This document shows positions 55,491-64,000 of a DNA stretch of 64,000 bases, piece by piece. A model generated the notes under the pieces. That model saw only the letters and a list, made by a program, of their open reading frames with translations, made no database searches and was not told the origin of the DNA. How positions within the stretch are numbered: position 1 is the stretch's first letter; each line of letters starts with the position of its first letter. The DNA comes from Paenibacillus mangrovi (GTDB lineage: Bacteria; Bacillota; Bacilli; Paenibacillales; Paenibacillaceae), in the NCBI RefSeq assembly GCF_022898935.1, contig NZ_JALIRP010000001.1, positions 372,001-436,000 on the forward strand. The letters are read 5' to 3'. Made by a program: the position numbers and the translations under genes.

Positions 55491-56609
55491 ATGGAAACCA
55501 AAATAATTACCGATGAGGACGAGTTTCTCGCCCTTCGGGAGGATTGGGAAAGACTGATGGAACAAGATCAGGACGCCACATACTACAGTACATTTGAGTT
55601 TAACTATTACTGGTGGCAGACGTTCGGAAATGATAAAAACAAGAAGCTGTTTATTCTTTGCCATTATCGCGACAATGTCTTGGTAGCAATTGCACCGCTG
55701 ATGATCCGCTGTATTGACAAAAAAATAGTCAAAAGCAATGTGCTCTGCTTTCTCGGGAAGGGCGATTACTTCAACTTCATTATTGATTCGAGCAAGTTTA
55801 AGGCCTCCTCGATCATTCGGGAAATATTCAACACGATTGAGGAGAATTCCGCCAAGTGGGACAAAATCGAATTGACCCATCTTCAGATGGATACCCAACT
55901 GCTGCGGTATTTGATGAGAAATGATCACTATAGCAAGTATACGGAGTATTTGACCTCCTGCTCGCGGATTAACAGTGACGATTACACCTCCTATGCCCAG
56001 TTTGAACAGGAGATGGTTAACACTAAACTGAGACGAAAACGCGTTAAGCTGCAAAACGAAACAGGTTACAGGTTCAGGGTTGTAAGCGGCAGTCAAAGCG
56101 AAGACATTTACGAAAAAATAGCCTATATTCATCAATTAGAGAAGCAGTATTTGCAAGAGGTGAAGGGGAGAACAGACAGAGGGAGTCTATTTGAAGATTC
56201 AAATAATGAACAATTTTTAAAGCGCTTATTTAAAGGAAATGACCGGGTCATGTTCTTCTACCTGGAGTCGGATGACGGCGAGATTATTATGTATAAGTGC
56301 TGCTATCTGTATCAGAATGTGTTGTATGGCTGGAATACTGGATACTCTCCGAAATATTCGCATTTTCATGGCATATCTGATGTACTTTTGATGGAGATGA
56401 TCGAACATGTATTCAAAAGCAGCAACATTAAACAGATCGATTTTGGCGCAGGCTCGTATTCCTGGAAATTTAGATGGACGAATCAGTTTTCGGTTAGTTA
56501 TTCATTGATGATGTGGAACGAGTCTAGCCAGCAATTTAAACTGTTGCAGTTCTTGAATCAATCCAGAGAAATTCTCCGGGCAATCAAGGAATTGAAAAAA
56601 GCACTGTAA
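55491..56609 (+). CDS. CelD/BcsL-type GNAT acyltransferase, first of two
   Basis: This 372-residue protein has two GNAT-like folds. The N-terminal half has YYSTFEFNYYWWQTFG, and the C-terminal half has IDFGAGSYSWKFRW, typical of the CelD/BcsL (Acetyltransf_6) group. Members probably acylate a sugar or a small amine. It is followed directly by a second member, the start of which is 25 bases away. Confidence 0.8.
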   Translation: METKIITDEDEFLALREDWERLMEQDQDATYYSTFEFNYYWWQTFGNDKNKKLFILCHYRDNVLVAIAPLMIRCIDKKIVKSNVLCFLGKGDYFNFIIDSSKFKASSIIREIFNTIEENSAKWDKIELTHLQMDTQLLRYLMRNDHYSKYTEYLTSCSRINSDDYTSYAQFEQEMVNTKLRRKRVKLQNETGYRFRVVSGSQSEDIYEKIAYIHQLEKQYLQEVKGRTDRGSLFEDSNNEQFLKRLFKGNDRVMFFYLESDDGEIIMYKCCYLYQNVLYGWNTGYSPKYSHFHGISDVLLMEMIEHVFKSSNIKQIDFGAGSYSWKFRWTNQFSVSYSLMMWNESSQQFKLLQFLNQSREILRAIKELKKAL

Positions 56610-56634
56610 AATGCCGATGTCATGGAGTGAGGAA

Positions 56635-57726
56635 ATGAAAGCATCCGTTATTCGAAATATGGAAGAACTTCATCAGTGGGAACGACCGTGGAAGGAATTA
56701 ATTCAACATATGGAGAACGCAGAAGTTTATGATACATGGGACTGGCTAGAGTCTTATTTGAACCATATGTTCAATAAGGATCATCAGCTGTTTATTGTCG
56801 TCGTTACTAACCAGGATCAGTGTATTGCTATTGTACCGTTATGCATTGCAAAACAAAAAATGAAATGGTTTACAGTCAAGTCTCTGCAGTTCATTGTTTC
56901 TGGAACGGGTGAATCAGGGAGCTTTTTCTTACATAAAGAGTATAACTATTCCAGGCTTGTACAGGAGATTTCCGATTTATTGCGACTACATCAAAAGGAA
57001 TGGGACTGGATTAATCTATATAATATTCATTCCCTTCATCCGGCTACCGGATTGATTCAGCAAGCCTTCGGTGAATGGTCTGAAGTATACGCAAGGCCGA
57101 GGTCCTACTCACCTTATATTAATCTTGAACTATATAACCAACATAAACTGGCAGGCAGCAGAATTAAAGCTATAGAGCGTAAAGAACGCAAACTGAGAAG
57201 AGAGCATGAGGCAGAGTTAAAAATCCATGTCCAATGTGATGACCGCATCTGGAACAGATTTACAGAGCTGCATAAGCTGAGATGGGAGCACAGCCTTTTT
57301 GGGGATCAGGGAACAGAGTCCTTTTATAAGGATATCATTCCAAAATTCCACCGGGTGGATCAAACCCATTTTTCATACCTTGAGATTGATGGCAGCATGG
57401 CCTCGGCCTGTATGACCTTTATTTGCAACGACAAGTTATATTTGTATTTGGCGGCATTCTCGAAACAATATGCTGAGTACGGTGCGGGTCTTATTCTAGT
57501 CAACCGAATGATGGAGTATTACACACAGCAAGGAATTAAGGAAATAGACTTCATGTCCGGCACACAGGATTATAAGTTTATCTGGTCAGATACCGTTCGG
57601 CTTCATTATCATATTCGCTTGGTCAGTAGAGACCGTGGTAATAAACTGCGAAGAGCATATACACTGCTGCAAATGAACAAGGATAATATTAAATCTTTGT
57701 TTTCGAAAAAGAGCAGCACCGGGTAA
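56635..57726 (+). CDS. CelD/BcsL-type GNAT acyltransferase, second of two
   Basis: This 363-residue protein has the same fold as its neighbour: YDTWDWLESYLNHMF near the start and IDFMSGTQDYKFIW near the end. The two differ widely, so this is an old duplication or separate recruitment. ATG 56635 is preferred over 56611 because GGAGTGAGG precedes it. The acyl donor may be made by the CapK-like protein. Confidence 0.78.
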   Translation: MKASVIRNMEELHQWERPWKELIQHMENAEVYDTWDWLESYLNHMFNKDHQLFIVVVTNQDQCIAIVPLCIAKQKMKWFTVKSLQFIVSGTGESGSFFLHKEYNYSRLVQEISDLLRLHQKEWDWINLYNIHSLHPATGLIQQAFGEWSEVYARPRSYSPYINLELYNQHKLAGSRIKAIERKERKLRREHEAELKIHVQCDDRIWNRFTELHKLRWEHSLFGDQGTESFYKDIIPKFHRVDQTHFSYLEIDGSMASACMTFICNDKLYLYLAAFSKQYAEYGAGLILVNRMMEYYTQQGIKEIDFMSGTQDYKFIWSDTVRLHYHIRLVSRDRGNKLRRAYTLLQMNKDNIKSLFSKKSSTG

Positions 57727-57757
57727 ATGAACAGATATGAATTAAGGAGAATTACGG

Positions 57758-58966
57758 ATGCTAATAGAACGGTGTAAATGGTACAACAACGCGGATTCAC
57801 CTGTTCTGTTCATGATTGACGATCTGGCAAACACCTGGGTCGATACCAATCATAACGGAACCTTGGACTTAGGCGAGGATTGGGGCTTCTTCAGAGATGG
57901 AGACCGATCCTCGTTTCGTTTTTTGCAGGAAAAGATTCTGGGACCCTATCCCGAGGTGAAGGTCACCTTCTTCGTACCTGTTGGAGAACGAGTGGGTATG
58001 ATCCAAAATCCGGTTTGTAGGATGACCGCGAAGCCGATCAATGCGGATGAGGAGAGTAAAGCTTTTTTTCGCTCAGTTCATCAGCATCCAAACTATGAGC
58101 TTGCTTATCACGGAACAACACATGGAATTGTAGGCGCGGAAGCTAAGGATTTTGTTCAGGAATGGGCATCTTTTAGCAGTCTGGATGAAGCGCTGATCCG
58201 TATCAGTGAAGGAGCTGCGATCTATGAGGATGCGGTTGGAACAAGGCCGCTGGGCGGAAAATACTGCGGTTACACCAGCAACGAGTTTTCGGATGCAAGT
58301 ATTGACGAGGCAGGATTCGAATGGTGGTGCAGATACTGGAACCGCGGACGAGCAGATGGTTCAGAGCATCCGTCCTGCGGACAGGATTCCGATCCTATCA
58401 CCAATTATGATGTGAAGCGTTTCGGAAGCACAGGTGTAATTGATATTCCTTCAACAGTGAATGGGGGGCTCCTCAATGGTATAAACCGAGTGGACTTATC
58501 CATAAAAGGAATCACGAAGCGTGTTCTAAAGAAACTGCTTATTCGCTGGAAGTTACGTGAATTGGACTATTTGCTTGATCATCGATTAGTGATTAGTATT
58601 CAGGAGCATATTGCTCCGTCACGTGATGATGGTAAGAGACAGAGTCCTAACATATTTGATGATTGCGATAGCTTGAATGGTATGTTCGATTATTTGAAAG
58701 ATAAGAACGTGTGGTACTGCACAGGGTCGGAGTTAGCTGAGTATGTTAATTTGCGTGAACATGTATCCATTGTGTATGTCCATGACAATATGTTTACTTT
58801 AGAACACGAAGCAAAGTTTGAAGATCAGGTTATTTCATTGAAGTTCAATGAACTAAAGCGTTTCACAATTTCGCTCCCGAATCAGGTATATATCGATGTA
58901 AGTGATGGCGTCGTGAACCTGCCTGTAATGAGGGGGGAGTATTCGATCATAAAAGGTGGAGTTTAA
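57758..58966 (+). CDS. Polysaccharide deacetylase-like protein (DUF2334/NodB fold)
   Basis: This 402-residue protein begins with VLFMIDDLANTWVD, which supplies the metal Asp of the NodB/DUF2334 fold. A later AYHGTTHG supplies the two His. A Trp/Cys-rich middle (WWCRYWNRGR) is unusual. It would remove N-acetyl groups from the polymer or its precursor. There is no signal peptide, so it acts inside the cell if active. AAGGAG precedes the ATG. Confidence 0.72.
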   Translation: MLIERCKWYNNADSPVLFMIDDLANTWVDTNHNGTLDLGEDWGFFRDGDRSSFRFLQEKILGPYPEVKVTFFVPVGERVGMIQNPVCRMTAKPINADEESKAFFRSVHQHPNYELAYHGTTHGIVGAEAKDFVQEWASFSSLDEALIRISEGAAIYEDAVGTRPLGGKYCGYTSNEFSDASIDEAGFEWWCRYWNRGRADGSEHPSCGQDSDPITNYDVKRFGSTGVIDIPSTVNGGLLNGINRVDLSIKGITKRVLKKLLIRWKLRELDYLLDHRLVISIQEHIAPSRDDGKRQSPNIFDDCDSLNGMFDYLKDKNVWYCTGSELAEYVNLREHVSIVYVHDNMFTLEHEAKFEDQVISLKFNELKRFTISLPNQVYIDVSDGVVNLPVMRGEYSIIKGGV

Positions 58967-60202
58967 ATGAAGACAGTCCTCGTCATTTCGGATTACATCG
59001 AGGGCCAACCTGTGGTAGCGTCCGTAAGATATGCCGGCTTAATGAAATATTTCCAAGAGAAATATACCTTAGTGACGATCAATGATATGAAGTATGGCTC
59101 ATCATCTAGTTACTTCTCCCAAATTAACTATAAATTCACTACACCGGATAGCATTTTTACGCAGTCCATGGATGAAAATACTCGGGCTACAAAAACATTC
59201 CTACGGAGATATAGTGAGCAGCTTCTCCGACATAAATGGATGATCTCAGCGTGGCGGAACTATAAGTATAGTAAATATAAATTTATGAAAATGAACCATA
59301 CGTTATTCACTCAACTTGATGATTTATTAGATGAAAGAGAACTAGCAGCCGTATTTGTAACGGTACCAGATGTTTATGGGCTGTACATTTTAGAATACCT
59401 TAAGAATAAAACTCCAACCCTCCCGGCTATTATTGAAATCCGCGATATTATAAATCACGATATTGGCGAGGGAAATCCCAGATTTACTTTTAAACGGTCG
59501 GAACATAGAATTACGAAACTTGCGGATGGCATTATCGCAGTCTCTCAAGGCATTCAACAATATTATCAAGAACAGAATCAAGATCTTGACATTCAGCTTA
59601 TAAAAAACGGGTATGATGAGCAGTACTTCTTGGACTGTTCCTATAAATCCCTTACACCTGAGTTAGAGCATTTGACGTTAGTTCATTTGGGCTCGATTTA
59701 TAAGGGAAGAAATATTAAAGCATTTATTGAAGGGTTGTTATTGTTTAATGAACGAACGGGTATCCCTATTACATTGCATATTGTTGGCTTACTCGACCAA
59801 CAGGCTTTTGATGATATTAGTGACGTAGAACTCTTAGGATCCGGTGTTAAAGTTGAGATTATAGGCAGCGTAGAGCATGAAAAGGCATTAGCACTGTTAA
59901 AAGCTGCGGATATTGCCGTTATTTTAACGCATACCAAAGGCAGTGACTATGCCATTCCGGGTAAAACCTTCGAATATATTGGAGCTTGTAAACCGATTAT
60001 TGCCGTTACACAAGATCGTGAGCTGGTAGACCTTGTCCATGGTAAATATGGCGAATGTGCAAGACATGATAAAGAAGACATAGCTGATGGGTTAATGAGT
60101 TTGCTTCGGCGTAAATATGATTACACAAATCGAAGTAGTTATTCAAGAAGATCACAAGCTGAACAAGTCATGAACTTTATTGATCGTAAGATTGGCAAGT
60201 AA
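58967..60202 (+). CDS. Glycosyltransferase, GT4
   Basis: This 411-residue GT-B enzyme has a C-terminal signature SDYAIPGKTFEYIGACKPI (about 325-345) and an HLGSIYKGRNIKAFIE turn. It starts on the base after the preceding stop, with AGGTGGAG upstream. From here to the right edge the genes become visibly richer in A+T than the first part of the operon. Confidence 0.87.
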   Translation: MKTVLVISDYIEGQPVVASVRYAGLMKYFQEKYTLVTINDMKYGSSSSYFSQINYKFTTPDSIFTQSMDENTRATKTFLRRYSEQLLRHKWMISAWRNYKYSKYKFMKMNHTLFTQLDDLLDERELAAVFVTVPDVYGLYILEYLKNKTPTLPAIIEIRDIINHDIGEGNPRFTFKRSEHRITKLADGIIAVSQGIQQYYQEQNQDLDIQLIKNGYDEQYFLDCSYKSLTPELEHLTLVHLGSIYKGRNIKAFIEGLLLFNERTGIPITLHIVGLLDQQAFDDISDVELLGSGVKVEIIGSVEHEKALALLKAADIAVILTHTKGSDYAIPGKTFEYIGACKPIIAVTQDRELVDLVHGKYGECARHDKEDIADGLMSLLRRKYDYTNRSSYSRRSQAEQVMNFIDRKIGK

Positions 60203-60242
60203 GGCGTGACGAAGATAATCAAAAATTGAGGGATACCCAAAT

Positions 60243-61442
60243 ATGGAAATAATCATTGCATTGACATATGTATTCCATCAGGCAATTTCACCCAATTTGG
60301 ATCTGTTTTATTTTCTAAGTATCGCATTAATTGGAAAAGATATTTTACAACGTAAGACAATAACATTAAAAGCGATGGGATATGTATATTTAATCATTCT
60401 ATACGCACTGCTCCAATTAATTCTCAATGATTCCATCGAAATACAGAGACTTATCATTAACATCGCTAAAATATTTGTAAATGTATTTTTGTTCTTGCAA
60501 GTAAGGGAGATATTCTTACCTCAATTGTCTTTAAAAAAAATTCTGGATACGGTATCCGTCAGTTATTTCGTATTGTTGCTGGTGGGCTTAGTCTACAAGA
60601 CGGATCTGCTCTGGAGATTAGATGACCAAGTGAATATTTATCAAACACTAAGATTCTCATTATTGTATTTTGAACCGAGTGAGGCTTCATTCCACGTTTG
60701 TATTGTCATCATCCTGTTAATGTATTATGTGCTACGAGAGAAAGATATCAAGAGAAATTGTTTAAATTTATTGCTTGTCATATCGAATGCAATCATAGTT
60801 ATACTAACAGCGGGGATGGGGGGGATTCTTGGCGTTACATTGGCACTTGTTGTTATGTATCTATGCTATTTAAGGGAGAAAATCAGTGTAGAAAGAGTAC
60901 TCATGTTTATTGCGTTATTCATTACATGTTCGTTCGCCATTTTTATATTTATTACAAGCAGCAACGGTTTTTATCTAAGAATCAATGATATTGCTGCAGG
61001 TCGTGATGGTTCAGTATTGTACAGATTCAATACGAGTTTTGAAGTTATGAAGCAAATGCTCTTGAACACGAACTTTCTGGGGATTGGGTTTGGCAACTTA
61101 AATACAAGTGCCATTCAAGGTGGATATGCCGGGTATGGTTTAGTGGAGGTTATTTCTAATTCTTTTATGTATGTAATTGCCGAGGGTGGCATTGCTATGA
61201 TCATACTTTTAATTGTGTTTCATATTGAAATGATTCGTCGAATTCGAATAGATGAGCGAATTTTAAAATATTCATTATTAATTTTCATATTTAGTTATCA
61301 AATCGCAGGCGGTTATTTTACGAATCCTATCAACTGGATTGTCTATGGTCTAATTGCTAACACCGTTTTCATGAGAAAAGATCTTTTACAATGCAATTTT
61401 CAAGTTTATCGATCAACAATAGAGCTTAAGAATAATATGTAG
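60243..61442 (+). CDS. O-antigen/EPS polymerase-like protein (Wzy)
   Basis: This 399-residue membrane protein has about 10-12 helices. The periplasmic-loop motif NFLGIGFGNLNTSA and a long middle of hydrophobic helices are typical of Wzy/O-antigen ligase-type proteins. It would polymerise flipped repeats. GAGGGA lies 11 bases before the ATG. It is A+T-rich, as Wzy genes often are. Confidence 0.8.
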   Translation: MEIIIALTYVFHQAISPNLDLFYFLSIALIGKDILQRKTITLKAMGYVYLIILYALLQLILNDSIEIQRLIINIAKIFVNVFLFLQVREIFLPQLSLKKILDTVSVSYFVLLLVGLVYKTDLLWRLDDQVNIYQTLRFSLLYFEPSEASFHVCIVIILLMYYVLREKDIKRNCLNLLLVISNAIIVILTAGMGGILGVTLALVVMYLCYLREKISVERVLMFIALFITCSFAIFIFITSSNGFYLRINDIAAGRDGSVLYRFNTSFEVMKQMLLNTNFLGIGFGNLNTSAIQGGYAGYGLVEVISNSFMYVIAEGGIAMIILLIVFHIEMIRRIRIDERILKYSLLIFIFSYQIAGGYFTNPINWIVYGLIANTVFMRKDLLQCNFQVYRSTIELKNNM

Positions 61443-61453
61443 GAGGATTAACA

Positions 61454-62599
61454 TTGAATGCCAAACTTGAAAAAGCGAATGTTTTTGATTTTTTGAGACT
61501 ATTTGCGGCATTTTCTGTGCTTATTCAGCACTCAGTTGGTCATTTGGGTGTTAATTTTCTTTGGCTGCAACCAGGGGGTTCCATATGGTTCTACGATGGT
61601 GTACCTCTATTTTTTGTATTGAGTGGTATGTTAGTCTATTACTCTTATGAACGCCACGTTAAAGACAGTAAACCTTTAAAGTTTTATGTTACAAATCGTT
61701 TTTTGAGAGTTGCTCCAGCCATTTATACGTATGCCATCATAACGACGATCGTACTTCTGATTATTGGAGTTATATCATTGAAAACACTGATTACAGTAAA
61801 ATTTTTAGCTTGGTTTTCCGGGAATTTTTTACTAACACCAATAGCATATCCCAACATTTTTAAATCCTTTGGAACGGGTGTAGTCAATGGAAGCTTGTGG
61901 ACAATACCGCAGGAGTTTTCATTTTATTTGTTTGTCCCGATTATTTTCATGATTGAACGCAAGTTTGGATTTAAAAAAATGTTTATATTTCTAATTGCTA
62001 TCTCAATCCTTGGGATTGTACTGCTTCAAGCATTGAACACAACATTAGGTGAATCCAATATGATAACTTTCCTGTATATTCACAGCTTTCTTCCTTATAT
62101 GATTTATTTTTCAATGGGTATATTTTGGTTAAAGTGTTGGAGTAAAGTGAAGTCTAATGGGTTCATGGCGTTATTATCTATACTAGTATACTTTGGCATT
62201 CGTAATTTAACTGTATTAGATCATGTATTAGGGCCATATTTAAAATTGTTATGGATCATTCCCCTAAGCTATTCTGTTATTTGGTTTGGTTACAACGGGC
62301 CTTCCATCTTACATAAAATGGTGAAAAAGACTGGTGATTTGAGTTTCGGGGTTTATATTTGGCATATGGTTATCATTAATCTATTTATGTACTATAACGT
62401 TACAAAAACTCTTGCTGGGTGGCCATCTACTTTAATCCATGTGCTTGTAATTATATCTACATTTGTTCTAGCAGCATTATCCTGGAGGTTTATTGAACGG
62501 CCAGTATTAAAATTTAAACCTTATACATCGCGCGCAGGAATGGAGGATGAATCGAAGAGAACAGAAAACCTTATTGTTGCGAATGAATACATTAATTGA
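61454..62599 (+). CDS. Acyltransferase 3 (OafA-type) membrane protein
   Basis: This 381-residue acyltransferase-3 protein has about 10 helices. The N-terminal NVFDFLRLFAAFSVLIQHS carries the conserved His, and YDGVPLFFVLSGML follows. It transfers acetyl or similar groups to sugars of the polymer. TTG 61454 is the start, with AGGAGG 7 bases upstream. A partial glycosyltransferase gene follows 17 bases on. Confidence 0.9.
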   Translation: MNAKLEKANVFDFLRLFAAFSVLIQHSVGHLGVNFLWLQPGGSIWFYDGVPLFFVLSGMLVYYSYERHVKDSKPLKFYVTNRFLRVAPAIYTYAIITTIVLLIIGVISLKTLITVKFLAWFSGNFLLTPIAYPNIFKSFGTGVVNGSLWTIPQEFSFYLFVPIIFMIERKFGFKKMFIFLIAISILGIVLLQALNTTLGESNMITFLYIHSFLPYMIYFSMGIFWLKCWSKVKSNGFMALLSILVYFGIRNLTVLDHVLGPYLKLLWIIPLSYSVIWFGYNGPSILHKMVKKTGDLSFGVYIWHMVIINLFMYYNVTKTLAGWPSTLIHVLVIISTFVLAALSWRFIERPVLKFKPYTSRAGMEDESKRTENLIVANEYIN

Positions 62600-62616
62600 T
62601 ATCGGGAGTTATATGC

Positions 62617-64000
62617 ATGAGAATATTACATGTTACATTAGGATTGCCGCCCTTACGTACAGGAGGGTTAACGAAATATAGTGTTGATTTAATGTTGACA
62701 CAACAGCAATTGTTACATGAAGTTATTGTGTTGTACCCAGGACATTATACGCTAACAGGAAGTTTAAGGGTAAAGAAGAATGATTCATATCAAGGGATTC
62801 AAGTATATGAGATTATTAATCCATTACCAGTCCCCTTATTAGGTGGGGTTAAAAAACCAAGGGAATATATGAAACAAATTAATGGGCAGCAGTATACTAC
62901 CTTTCTACAGCAATTGAATCCGGATATTATACACGTCCATACCTTAATGGGATTGCACAAAGAGTTTCTCGAAGCTGCTAAAGCACTAGGTATTCGAATG
63001 GTGTTTACTTCACATGATTATTTTGGCATTTGCCCTAAAGTAAATTTATTAGATTCATCTGGGACTGTATGCGAAAGCTACAAGGATGGGATAGAATGTG
63101 TTTCTTGTAATCAGGGAGGATACAGTAGTACGATGATTCGTCTTATGCAATCACGGGCGTATAGATATTTTAAAGAAAGTCGTGCAGTAACGTTGCTGCG
63201 TAAAAGAGTAAAGCACCGTTTTCGAGCAGAGAATCGAAAGAGATCATCTGATGCTAGCAATAACATCAAGAAAGATCCTGTCATGGGACTATCTTATGTA
63301 GAACTCCGGAAATATTATATGGAGATGCTTCAGTTCATGAACGGTATTCATTTCAATAGTTCTGTTGCCCAACAAGAATATCATCGTTATGGACAGTGGA
63401 ATGGCAAAGTCATATCGATTACCCATAGAGATATACAAGATCGCCGCTCCATTCGCACGGTCCAGTCAGCAGATAAGCCTTTACGGTTCACCTATCTAGG
63501 TCCGGTGGATGCGTATAAAGGCTTTTTTCTATTGCATCAAAGTTTACAGCAGCTGAGGAAGCATAGTTATATGAATTGGTGTCTTCAGGTATACGGTGAT
63601 ATGAGTCATGCTAGTGAACTTTTCAATACAGAAAAGTATACGTTCCATGGAAAGTATTGTTATGATGATCTTTCTCATATTTTTGAAAATACAGATATTC
63701 TGGTGATACCGAGTATATGCAAAGAAACATTTGGTTTTACTGGATTGGAGGCATTGTCGTACGGTGTACCGGTACTTATTGCCGATACGGTAGGATTTAA
63801 AGATATGATCCGGAACGGCGTTACAGGATTTATTGTCAAACCAGAAGTTAAGGAGCTCGCAGATCAACTTCGTAACATTATTGAGAATCGAGACATTTTA
63901 AATGTAATGAACCAGAACATCAATGAAATGGATATTCAGTTCTCGATGGAACGGCATGTAGAACAGTTAATGGATTGGTATTCTCACTTGGAAGCTGAGG
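62617..64000 (+). CDS. Glycosyltransferase, GT4 (3' end cut by window)
   Basis: An ATG at 62617 with CGGGAG upstream opens a frame that stays open to the last base, giving at least 461 residues. N-terminal LGLPPLRTGGLTKYSVD and C-terminal KETFGFTGLEALSYGVPVLI mark a GT4 enzyme. A cysteine cluster (GICPKVN, VCES, ECVSC) lies at about residues 137-165 and occurs in some large GT4 members. The end lies outside the window, so the operon continues. Confidence 0.85.
   Translation, partial: MRILHVTLGLPPLRTGGLTKYSVDLMLTQQQLLHEVIVLYPGHYTLTGSLRVKKNDSYQGIQVYEIINPLPVPLLGGVKKPREYMKQINGQQYTTFLQQLNPDIIHVHTLMGLHKEFLEAAKALGIRMVFTSHDYFGICPKVNLLDSSGTVCESYKDGIECVSCNQGGYSSTMIRLMQSRAYRYFKESRAVTLLRKRVKHRFRAENRKRSSDASNNIKKDPVMGLSYVELRKYYMEMLQFMNGIHFNSSVAQQEYHRYGQWNGKVISITHRDIQDRRSIRTVQSADKPLRFTYLGPVDAYKGFFLLHQSLQQLRKHSYMNWCLQVYGDMSHASELFNTEKYTFHGKYCYDDLSHIFENTDILVIPSICKETFGFTGLEALSYGVPVLIADTVGFKDMIRNGVTGFIVKPEVKELADQLRNIIENRDILNVMNQNINEMDIQFSMERHVEQLMDWYSHLEAE

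Noticed and set aside
55479..56135. 218-residue minus-strand ORF opposite the first GNAT gene
   Set aside because: Antisense shadow; no start signals.
1..64000. tRNA, rRNA, CRISPR arrays, prophage or integrase genes
   Set aside because: None were recognised on either strand. Repeats present are short and few.

Overview
The window looks like a chromosomal piece of a Gram-positive, endospore-forming Bacillales bacterium, most likely Paenibacillus or a close relative. The evidence is indirect. There are two carbohydrate ABC importers of the LplA/LplB/LplC type, each with a membrane-anchored two-helix AraC sensor-regulator. There are also a SpoVB-like MATE-fold protein, strong AGGAGG-type ribosome binding sites with many TTG/GTG starts, and a CpsB/CpsC/CpsD-type phosphotyrosine trio heading an exopolysaccharide operon. 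No rRNA, tRNA, CRISPR array, prophage or intact transposon was seen.

Bases 1-14,700 deal with glycans. A 5'-truncated GH36 alpha-galactosidase is followed by a GH95 alpha-fucosidase, a 46-residue unknown ORF, and a large secreted multidomain protein (4298-7783) with a probable but unassigned glycosidase core. Next come an ABC importer on the minus strand, its divergent AraC sensor, and a decayed AraC gene. Bases 14,700-24,100 carry a SpoVB-like flippase, a secreted amidase-domain protein, rhaA, a Bcr/CflA drug exporter and a three-gene ECF vitamin/cofactor-type importer (UPF0397 S component, fused double ATPase, EcfT).

Bases 24,200-30,200 hold a second AraC/ABC importer module. Its promoter region has two near-identical 22-bp repeats, one abutting the -35 box. 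Bases 30,400-42,400 are mixed: quinone oxidoreductase, TrmB-type regulator, MFS exporter, the tail of a lost GH13 glucosidase, a kduI-deoR-kduD uronate operon, threonine catabolism (kbl-tdh), a CDF metal exporter, a secreted propeller-like protein, a YdjM-type membrane protein with a LexA-like box, and a small Xre repressor.

Bases 42,460-64,000 and beyond form one long plus-strand exopolysaccharide operon. Phosphatase, co-polymerase and tyrosine kinase come first. A 243-nt structured-looking leader separates them from galU, a UDP-ManNAc/GlcNAc-type dehydrogenase, a heparinase II/III-like lyase, a two-domain oxidoreductase, a CapK-like adenylate-forming enzyme, three GT4 glycosyltransferases, a Wzx flippase, two CelD-like GNATs, a deacetylase, a Wzy-like polymerase and an acyltransferase. 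Most of the biosynthetic genes overlap or nearly touch. The operon suggests an acylated, uronate-containing polymer made by a Wzx/Wzy route under tyrosine-phosphorylation control. Palindromes between the divergent Xre gene and the operon suggest direct repression. The cluster runs off the right edge; no priming glycosyltransferase is seen inside the window.

The GH36, GH95, RhaA and KduI/KduD genes together point to use of plant cell-wall polysaccharides such as pectin or xyloglucan; this is an inference from gene content. The strongest candidates for something undescribed are the secreted protein at 4298-7783, the leader RNA at 44930-45172, and the regulatory region at 42438-42689.
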